A stretch of 12,040 nt of DNA from Desulfobacula sp. (GTDB taxonomy: Bacteria > Desulfobacterota > Desulfobacteria > Desulfobacterales > Desulfobacteraceae), in assembly GCF_021107415.1 (NCBI RefSeq), contig NZ_JAIOSW010000480.1, positions 1 through 12,040 on the forward strand, in the 5' to 3' direction. The notes beneath the pieces are model-generated. The model did not search any database. It was not told where the DNA came from and saw only the letters and a list, made by a program, of their open reading frames with translations. The translations under genes and the position numbers were made by a program. Below, in pieces: positions 7,572 to 12,040 of the stretch (the first letter of the stretch is position 1; every line of letters begins with the position of its first letter).

Positions 7572-7587
7572 ATTTGTTGGAACAAAT
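7572..7587. promoter_or_regulatory. 16-bp palindrome ATTTGTT-GG-AACAAAT
   Basis: Perfect 7-bp arms around a GG centre lie 7 nt after the stop of the 98-residue protein gene and about 70 nt before the start of the OmpA-like gene. A dyad this short with a tiny centre fits a dimeric regulator site better than a terminator, since no T-run follows. Function is unproven. Confidence 0.35.
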
Positions 7588-7625
7588 ACTCTCATGACCG
7601 GGAAAATTTGTTTGATAAGAAATTT

Positions 7626-7631
7626 TATAAT
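7626..7631 (+). promoter_or_regulatory. Candidate -10 box upstream of the OmpA-like gene
   Basis: TATAAT is a perfect -10 hexamer 25 nt before the ATG at 7656. No good -35 box is found at 16-18 nt upstream (AAAATT at 7603), so this may be an activator-dependent or chance site in AT-rich DNA. It would leave a short leader containing AGAGGG (7646-7651). Confidence 0.3.
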
Positions 7632-7655
7632 ATTCATTATAAAAAAGAGGGATTA

Positions 7656-8663
7656 ATGAGCCTCAAAAATATTTTAATATTGTGTCTGCTGACTGGATTA
7701 TTTATGCCCGTGAATTCAACTTTTGCCAAAGGTAAAGATGCTAAAGGCAGTATGGATCATGCTTTGATTTCACGGTTCGATGGCTCCATCATTAAGCACT
7801 ATGAGGTAAAGCAGTTTGATGAGTATATTCTTCCTCTAGGAAAGTTTGTTGAAAAAGACGGGAGAAAACCATGGAAAATAGTAAAGAGTAAGCGGAAATT
7901 ATCAAAAATTAAAAAATTAGAAGGGAAAATAACAAGAATTCAATACAAAGCACCGGTCGGACGTTCAACATTTGAGATTTTTTCCAATTATAAGCTGGCT
8001 TTAAAAGATGCAGGGTTTGAAATTTTGTTCATCGCCATGGGCAAAGAGCTTGGAAGATATAATGTCTGGCCTGATCACCTTTATTCTGTGTTAAATCCTC
8101 TGGTCGGCAACACTAAATTTGAATTAAATGGTGAAGATGGATATCAGCGTTATCTTTCTGCAAAACTATCCCGACCGGAAGGGGATATCTATGTCTCTCT
8201 TAACATATCCCTTGGCTGGAATAAATGGCCGGTGATTCAGCTTGATGTTATTGAAGTTAAGCCAATGGAAACTGATCTTGTAAGGGTAAATATGGATGCT
8301 CTGGCCAAAGAAATAGATAAGACAGGACATGTGGCTGTTGATGGTATCTATTTTGATACTAACAAGGCCCAGCTGAAGCCGGAATCTGAGTTTGCTCTTA
8401 ATGAAATAGCCAAACTGCTTCAACATAATTCCAGGCTCAAACTATATGTTGTCGGTCACACAGATAGTGTTGGCAAGCTTAATTATAATATGAAGCTTTC
8501 GCAAAACCGTGCCGACTCTGTGGTAAAAAAGCTTATTTCCGATCATGGTGTGGATGTAACCAGGCTTATCGCTTTTGGTGTTGGTCCATTGGTTCCGGAG
8601 GCTTCCAACAGCACAGAGGATGGGCGTACAAAGAATCGTCGTGTGGAATTAGTAGAACAATAA
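7656..8663 (+). CDS. Secreted DUF4892-like protein with C-terminal OmpA-like peptidoglycan-binding domain
   Basis: I choose ATG 7656 (335 residues): it has AGAGGG just upstream and begins a proper signal peptide (MSLKNILILCLLTGLF..., likely cut after STFA at residue 24). An upstream in-frame ATG at 7569 would add 29 polar residues in front of the signal. The N-terminal domain (about 32-205) starts MDHALISRFDGSIIKHYEV and resembles the DUF4892 family. The C-terminal domain (about 225-335) is OmpA-like: GIYFDTNKAQLKPES, VVGHTDSVG (265-273, with Asp270), LSQNRADSV (281-289, with Arg285) and NRRVEL (327-332). Asp270 and Arg285 match the positions that hold the diaminopimelate of peptidoglycan in OmpA-type domains. 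It is therefore a periplasmic or outer-membrane-attached protein that anchors to the wall. There is no lipobox, so it is not a lipoprotein. It is the last + strand gene before a convergent - strand pair. Confidence 0.9.
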   Translation: MSLKNILILCLLTGLFMPVNSTFAKGKDAKGSMDHALISRFDGSIIKHYEVKQFDEYILPLGKFVEKDGRKPWKIVKSKRKLSKIKKLEGKITRIQYKAPVGRSTFEIFSNYKLALKDAGFEILFIAMGKELGRYNVWPDHLYSVLNPLVGNTKFELNGEDGYQRYLSAKLSRPEGDIYVSLNISLGWNKWPVIQLDVIEVKPMETDLVRVNMDALAKEIDKTGHVAVDGIYFDTNKAQLKPESEFALNEIAKLLQHNSRLKLYVVGHTDSVGKLNYNMKLSQNRADSVVKKLISDHGVDVTRLIAFGVGPLVPEASNSTEDGRTKNRRVELVEQ

Positions 8664-8717
8664 TATTTTGACGTAACCAACTGGTTTTACCATGGATATT
8701 TATATTCTCAATAACTT

Positions 8718-8933
8718 CTAATGACTTGTGATTTTAGAAACAGCGCCTTGGGGATGAAATTCCATCAGTTCTACAATTTCAATTGAAGTCTTATCTTTTT
8801 TCATATGTTTAAGATCAATGCTCCATGCCGGAGAAATAAAAAGAATTATAAAAACACCTGTTGCAATGGCAATAGATAGCCAAATTTTAGTTCCAGGGTA
8901 ATGTTCAGTATGCTTTTTAAGTTTCATTATCAT
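8718..8933 (-). CDS. Small single-pass membrane protein, unknown
   Basis: The 71-residue ORF starts 16 nt after the dus stop on the same strand, so it is probably co-transcribed with it. A basic N-terminus (MIMKLKKH) is followed by one hydrophobic segment, about residues 18-38 (WLSIAIATGVFIILFISPAWS), then a polar tail of about 33 residues. The segment could be a membrane anchor or an uncleaved signal. GAG stands directly before the first ATG and 6 nt before a second in-frame ATG (residue 3), so the true start may be residue 3. No family is recognised. Small size and lack of motifs keep confidence moderate, but the N-terminal charge pattern and its position behind dus favour a real gene. Confidence 0.5.
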   Translation of the reverse strand: MIMKLKKHTEHYPGTKIWLSIAIATGVFIILFISPAWSIDLKHMKKDKTSIEIVELMEFHPQGAVSKITSH

Positions 8934-8949
8934 CTCAGATAGTTATTTG

Positions 8950-9975
8950 TTATGAAAATAAATTCAGGTTTGGCCTTGAAAGGGTTTCAGGATTGGATTC
9001 AAATATTGAATCAAGGTTATCTCTGATATCACTCATGGTTTGTGCCCGGACCAGCTTTTTTAGGATGTGATGTCCGAATTTGAAATTAGCGCAAAAATAC
9101 GGTGAGAATTTTTTGAACAGCTTGGCGGCAAAATGATCATCATAATGTTCTAAAAGAATTTGTGTCATTTTCATGGCAGAGGTGAAAAAAATATCATCTC
9201 CAGGAGAAAAGCCCTTTGTCCACTGGGCAAACAGCCAGGGCTTTGCCACTGCCATCCTGCCGACAGACAGTCCCTGGCAGGATGTTTGATTGATCATTTT
9301 AATACCATCTTTTTCCTGGAAAAGATTTCCATTGCCAAAAACAGGGATGCATACGGCTTGTCTGACAAGTTTTATGACATCCCATTGGGGAGGCCGGTTC
9401 CTTCTGTCAGGTGCAATCCTTGGATGGAATGTCAGTGCATCAGCCCCGGCATCTTCAAACCGCCTGGCCATATCCACGGCAAACTGAGGAGTGTTATCCC
9501 AACCGGTTCTGAATTTTACAAAAACAGGGATAGATACGGATTTTCTTACGGCTTTTACGATTTTTGATGAAAGTTCAGGGTTTTTTAAAAGAGCGGCACC
9601 GCAGCCTTTTTTGCAGATGGCTGCCACAGAACATCCAAAATTAAGATCAACCCCGAAAAAGCCCTCTTTTTCTATTCGTTCAGCAGCGCTTGCCATGCTT
9701 TCCGGATCAGACCCAAAGATCTGGCATACAAGGAATTTAAGCTCTTCTTGCCGCCATTTAAACACCAGGGAGGTATTGGGGTTTTCATGGGGAACCGCCT
9801 TTGCACTGCACATTCCTGTAAACAGCAGACCAAACCCGCCAAATTCACAGATGAGCTGCCTTAAGGCAATATGGCCAAGGCCTGCCATGGGTGCGAGCAC
9901 TATCCTGTTGTGGATGAGTTGGTTTTTTATGGTCAAGTCCTGCAAAAGATATTGGGAAAGTGTCTGGGTTTTCAT
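8950..9975 (-). CDS. tRNA-dihydrouridine synthase family protein
   Basis: Dus enzymes are FMN-dependent and reduce uridines in the tRNA D-loop to dihydrouridine using NADPH. The 341-residue protein has the expected TIM-barrel order: LAPMAG (28-32), the QIFGSDP strand (85-91), the NFGC motif with the catalytic Cys115 followed by CKKGCGAALL, VKFRTGWD (153-160, with Lys154) and TFHPR (182-186, with His184). It continues with RPPQW, VFGNGN (212-217) and VGR (238-240), which bind FMN phosphate. A helical C-terminal domain follows. Two departures are visible: GCS instead of GCP at the catalytic loop, and HPR instead of the usual HGR. Length is normal. An in-frame stop just upstream fixes the start at or after 9975, although no clear Shine-Dalgarno precedes it. 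It is driven by a promoter of its own at 10024-10053. Which uridine it modifies cannot be told from sequence alone. Confidence 0.9.
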   Translation of the reverse strand: MKTQTLSQYLLQDLTIKNQLIHNRIVLAPMAGLGHIALRQLICEFGGFGLLFTGMCSAKAVPHENPNTSLVFKWRQEELKFLVCQIFGSDPESMASAAERIEKEGFFGVDLNFGCSVAAICKKGCGAALLKNPELSSKIVKAVRKSVSIPVFVKFRTGWDNTPQFAVDMARRFEDAGADALTFHPRIAPDRRNRPPQWDVIKLVRQAVCIPVFGNGNLFQEKDGIKMINQTSCQGLSVGRMAVAKPWLFAQWTKGFSPGDDIFFTSAMKMTQILLEHYDDHFAAKLFKKFSPYFCANFKFGHHILKKLVRAQTMSDIRDNLDSIFESNPETLSRPNLNLFS

Positions 9976-10023
9976 TATTTATAGGGTACCCCACATTTTT
10001 AAAATCATATTGCATGGCATTCT

Positions 10024-10053
10024 TTTATAAAGATTTTATTGAACAAAAGTCAA
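10024..10053 (-). promoter_or_regulatory. Sigma70-like promoter for the dus gene
   Basis: On the minus strand, TTGACT (10053 down to 10048) and TATAAA (10029 down to 10024) are separated by 18 nt, 5 of 6 bases matching consensus in each box. The -10 lies 48 nt before the dus ATG. It sits back to back with the toxin-antitoxin promoter. Confidence 0.6.
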
Positions 10054-10076
10054 ATTTTTCCATATTAAAAAACGGG

Positions 10077-10105
10077 TTGTCTTGGTTGTTTACTTTATTT
10101 ATACT
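10077..10105 (+). promoter_or_regulatory. Sigma70-like promoter for the toxin-antitoxin operon
   Basis: TTGTCT (10077-10082), a 17-nt spacer and TATACT (10100-10105) form a good promoter about 40 nt before the antitoxin start at 10147. Its -35 box is 23 nt from that of the divergent dus promoter. VapB-type antitoxins usually repress their own promoter, so this is the likely autoregulated site; I see no clear operator dyad. Confidence 0.55.
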
Positions 10106-10146
10106 ACATTAATGGTGGCGGTAAAAGGATGCATGGAGACAAAAAA

Positions 10147-10398
10147 ATGAGGCAGATAACCTTAAGGCAAGTTCCGGAAAATATAGATATCCTTATAAGA
10201 GTGATGTCAAAAAAACAAAACAAAAGTATTAATAAAACAATTATTGCTTTATTAGAAAAAGCTTTAGGGCTTAGGGACAATTCAAACAAAAAAAGAGATC
10301 TTTCAAAATTAGCAGGCACCTGGGACAAATCACAATCAGAAGAGTTCATAAAAAATACTGCAATGTTTGACAAAATCGACAGGGAAATCTGGGAATAA
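10147..10398 (+). CDS. vapB: Ribbon-helix-helix antitoxin, VapB/FitA-like
   Basis: The 83-residue protein neutralises the PIN toxin encoded directly downstream and probably binds the operon promoter. I choose ATG 10147 because GGAG (10135-10138) is 8 nt upstream and translation then begins directly with the DNA-binding strand, MRQITLRQVPE. An ATG at 10129 in frame would add 6 residues but has a purine run abutting it rather than spaced. The N-terminal ribbon-helix-helix runs to about residue 42 (RQITLRQVPENIDILI, then the NKTIIALLEKALGL helix). A Lys-rich linker follows, then the toxin-binding tail AGTWDKSQSEEFIKNTAMFDKIDREIWE, typical of FitA-like antitoxins of VapC-family toxins. The stop overlaps the toxin start by one base (TAATG), the usual coupled arrangement. 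Confidence 0.88.
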   Translation: MRQITLRQVPENIDILIRVMSKKQNKSINKTIIALLEKALGLRDNSNKKRDLSKLAGTWDKSQSEEFIKNTAMFDKIDREIWE

Positions 10399-10901
10399 TG
10401 AGAATCTGCATTGATACCAATATCTATTCTGCGTTTAAAAACGGTGATAAAGAGATCATTGAATTATTGGAAAATTCTGATGAACTTTTAATTCCAGTTG
10501 TTGTTCTCGGTGAATTGTATGCAGGTTTTCATATTGGAAGCAGGCTAAAAGAAAATTTAAAAGAATTAGATCTATTTCTTAATATGCCAGGGGTTTATAC
10601 TGTTAAAATTGATAGAGAAATTGCAGATAGATATGGAATGCTTATAAAAATATTAAAAGAACAGGGAACTCCAATCCCCACTAATGATGTATGGATAGCA
10701 GCGACTGCTTTGGAAAAAGGAACAAAACTTGCAACTTTTGATACTCATTTTAGAAAGAGCTTTAAGCAAAGAAATAGTGTTAATGGCAAAGGTTTTTCCG
10801 GTAATTTCCCTCACCGGACTTCCATGACAGAAACATTTAACCCCAGGATTATTATCCTTCCTATATCCAGACCTACATTGAACGTGATGTCAGAAATATG
10901 A
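10398..10901 (+). CDS. vapC: PIN-domain ribonuclease toxin, VapC-like, with aberrant C-terminal tail
   Basis: VapC toxins are Mg-dependent ribonucleases that cut tRNA or rRNA and stop growth. Residues 1-120 form a complete PIN core: DTNIYSAF (Asp6), GELYAGF (Glu39), TNDVWIAATAL (Asp97) and LATFDTHF (Asp115), so all four acidic catalytic residues are present. Family members usually end about 15-20 residues after the ATFDTHF motif, giving about 130-135 residues. This ORF runs on to 167. The tail (about 121-167, from base 10758) is unlike VapC. Its last two thirds read out of frame through what looks like a DUF4143-type ATPase gene remnant. The native end therefore seems to have been lost by a deletion or insertion. 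The core could still be active, since the lost part is normally a short final strand, but folding and antitoxin binding may be affected. The ATG overlaps the antitoxin stop. Confidence 0.85.
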   Translation: MRICIDTNIYSAFKNGDKEIIELLENSDELLIPVVVLGELYAGFHIGSRLKENLKELDLFLNMPGVYTVKIDREIADRYGMLIKILKEQGTPIPTNDVWIAATALEKGTKLATFDTHFRKSFKQRNSVNGKGFSGNFPHRTSMTETFNPRIIILPISRPTLNVMSEI

Positions 10902-10933
10902 AAAATATTGGTAACCTCAGCAATTTTCAACGA
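10805..10933 (+). pseudogene. Remnant of a DUF4143-type AAA ATPase gene
   Basis: In the frame of base 10805, translation gives FPSPDFHDRNI, a stop at 10838, then PQDYYPSYIQTYIERDVRNM followed by KNIGNLSNFQR and another stop at 10934. The core YIQTYIERDVR..KNIGNL..FQR matches the well-known block at the start of the DUF4143 domain of AAA_14/DUF4143 ATPases (typically sYlqTYlERDVr.l.nIgdl..FqrFl). The preceding FP and HDRN..PQDYY also fit that block (usually a GxxPRIYD..l.P stretch). Only about 40 residues of a protein of about 400 remain, with an internal stop, no Walker motifs and no start. It overlaps the tail of vapC in a different frame. These ATPases are common in mobile accessory regions. 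Family assignment is from motif memory. Confidence 0.6.
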
Positions 10934-10936
10934 TAG

Positions 10937-11319
10937 ACTAAAAGCAAGTTCTATGTAAAAAATGTTATATGATTATGTAAAAAAGTTCCTAATTATATAA
11001 CGTTTTTTACATACTTGTGTATTCATAAATTTTAAAGACACATATTTCTTATAGTAATAAATAGTAATCAAATTAAAAGAATACAATTTCACATCTTTAA
11101 TTTAAGAAACTAAGTGGTAATACTCATAGGGTGTTTATTTTCATTTGATAAGTTTTCCTGTGACCTCTGATAGTTAATATTAAAAAAATTTAATGTACTA
11201 ATACTTTTAAAGGCTCAAAAATTGCATGATAACTTAGGGATTTAAGTGCTCAAAAATATTGAAACTTCAACATACATTTAATTGAATTATATATTAACCA
11301 TAGTGATTGGGGAAAAGAG
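10937..11319. other. AT-rich gene-free stretch
   Basis: No convincing gene on either strand. A - strand ORF at 11250-11573 is antisense to the beta-helix gene and lacks any recognisable protein features. The stretch holds the inverted repeat at 10952-11013, a direct repeat of GCTCAAAAAT (11213 and 11248), and presumably the promoter of the beta-helix gene. Only weak promoter boxes are visible, for example TATATT at 11290-11295. The base composition is much richer in A+T than the flanking genes, consistent with decayed or acquired DNA. Confidence 0.6.
10952..11013. repeat. 19-bp near-perfect inverted repeat with a third partial copy between the arms
   Basis: The left arm TATGTAAAAAATGTTATAT (10952-10970) and the right arm ATATAACGTTTTTTACATA (10995-11013) are complementary at 18 of 19 positions around a 24-nt centre. 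The centre holds a direct partial copy, TATGTAAAAAAGTT (10974-10987). No poly-T follows the right arm, so it is not a standard terminator. It may be a small mobile-element end, a regulator site or a recombination scar next to the ATPase remnant. No target-site duplication is obvious. Confidence 0.7.
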
Positions 11320-12040
11320 ATGAAAATGCTTGTTTTGTTTTTGATAACGAGGTGGCGAATATTACTATCGACTCTTATTACAAAAGTTAACCCGCCAAAT
11401 TTTATAAAAATATCTAAAACAATTTTTTTGATATCTGTACTGTGTTTATTAAATTTAGCAGCCCTTTCATATGCAGAAACAATTTCGGGCATTCTTACGG
11501 AAGATGAAACCTGGTCAGGCATTGTAAATATCACCGGTGACATCACAGTACCGGAGGACATAACACTCACCATTGAACCAGGAACTCAGATCATTTTGTC
11601 TGCCCAATCCGATGACACTGCAGGCGGCCAGGATTCCAATCTGTCCGAGTTTATTATAAATGGTTCCCTGGTTGCTGAAGGCACAGATGGGAACCCCATC
11701 CTTTTCAGCTCAAATGCTGTAGCCAAGACCAAAGGTGATTGGGGTGGAATCTATGCTTCCTGGGAGTTGGGGTCAAAGACTCTTAGTTTGGTACATTGTG
11801 AAATCGAGTATACCACAACAGGAGTTTATTTTGAATCATCCGTTGGTATCCACGCAGTTGATATAAGAAGTTGTGATATTCGTCATACAACTGTGGATGG
11901 GATATTTATTAACAGCAATACCGGAGCAAAAATAGATCTGGATATCAGCGGCAATGAAATATTTGATGCGGATCGATATGGTATTTATTGCTATGCCAAT
12001 GGATCAAACACCCAGATAGATGGGAGTATATCGGGTAACA
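11320..12040 (+). CDS. Secreted right-handed beta-helix protein, 5' part (runs off the window)
   Basis: The frame is open from ATG 11320 to the last base (240 codons seen). GGGGA (11309-11313) precedes the start. The leader is long: a first hydrophobic patch (residues 3-20, MLVLFLITRWRILLSTLI), a basic/polar hinge, then a normal signal core (FIKISKTIFLISVLCLLNLAALSYA) with likely cleavage after Ala52. The mature part begins ETISGILTEDETWSGIVNIT, then GDITVPEDITLTIEPGTQIIL, a common opening of bacterial parallel beta-helix proteins. Regularly spaced rungs follow, such as EFIINGSLVAEGT, WGGIYASWEL, CEIEYTTTGVYFE, CDIRHTTVDGIFINS and NEIFDADRYGIYCYANGS. Such proteins are exported and often large and multidomain, acting as surface, adhesion or polysaccharide-active proteins. 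Which applies here cannot be told. An alternative start at Met3 has AAGAG upstream. Confidence 0.85.
   Translation, partial: MKMLVLFLITRWRILLSTLITKVNPPNFIKISKTIFLISVLCLLNLAALSYAETISGILTEDETWSGIVNITGDITVPEDITLTIEPGTQIILSAQSDDTAGGQDSNLSEFIINGSLVAEGTDGNPILFSSNAVAKTKGDWGGIYASWELGSKTLSLVHCEIEYTTTGVYFESSVGIHAVDIRSCDIRHTTVDGIFINSNTGAKIDLDISGNEIFDADRYGIYCYANGSNTQIDGSISGN

Noticed and set aside
8668..8690. Possible terminator between the convergent OmpA-like and small-membrane genes (GTAACCAACTGGTTTTAC)
   Set aside because: Arms are only about five clean pairs with a tiny loop and no T-run on either strand.
9160..10030. Plus-strand ORFs opposite the dus gene
   Set aside because: They are antisense shadows of a protein with complete Dus motifs.
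10797..10818. Hairpin TCCGGT...ACCGGA as vapC terminator or att site
   Set aside because: Six-bp arms with a 10-nt loop inside a coding frame and no T-run; likely incidental.
11250..11573. Minus-strand ORF of 107 codons
   Set aside because: It is antisense to the clearly coding signal peptide and beta-helix start on the + strand and shows no protein-like features.

Overview
The window is moderately AT-rich bacterial DNA with dense, overlapping genes. The gene content suggests a Gram-negative deltaproteobacterium, probably a Desulfobacterales-type sulfate reducer. The signs are type IV pilus retraction ATPases, an MJ0042-type zinc-ribbon protein, a diaminopimelate-type cell wall synthase with an OmpA-like outer-membrane protein, and a large right-handed beta-helix surface protein. 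The taxonomic placement is inference from protein style, not from a search.

Region 1 (about 100-7150, all + strand) reads as one operon-like block. It starts with a pilT retraction-ATPase gene whose first codons are separated from the rest by an apparent short deletion and frameshift. Next come a second PilT/PilU-like ATPase, a zinc-ribbon protein with a degenerate receiver domain, an unrecognised single-pass membrane protein, a class A penicillin-binding protein (PBP1A family), and a polytopic protein ending in a SPOR domain. Spacing is 3 to 38 nt, or an overlap, all the way through. The last three genes are joined by TTGA and ATGA stop/start overlaps. The block couples pilus retraction with peptidoglycan synthesis.

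Region 2 (7190-8663, + strand) holds a 98-residue protein of unknown function behind its own good sigma70-like promoter. It is followed by a secreted DUF4892-like/OmpA-like envelope protein.

Region 3 (8718-9975, - strand) holds a tRNA-dihydrouridine synthase family gene and, just downstream of it, a small membrane-protein ORF. The dus promoter lies back to back with the promoter of the next operon.

Region 4 (10077-11320) is accessory DNA. It has a VapBC-type toxin-antitoxin pair whose PIN toxin carries a foreign-looking C-terminal tail. That tail is read out of frame through a remnant of a DUF4143-type AAA ATPase gene. An AT-rich gene-free stretch follows, with a 19-bp near-perfect inverted repeat and a third, partial copy between the arms.

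Region 5 (11320 to the end) is the 5' part of a secreted right-handed beta-helix protein gene that runs off the window. I found no rRNA, tRNA, CRISPR array or intact insertion sequence. The most notable points are the broken pilT, the pilus-motor/cell-wall operon with its unusual regulators, and the scarred vapC/ATPase/inverted-repeat junction.
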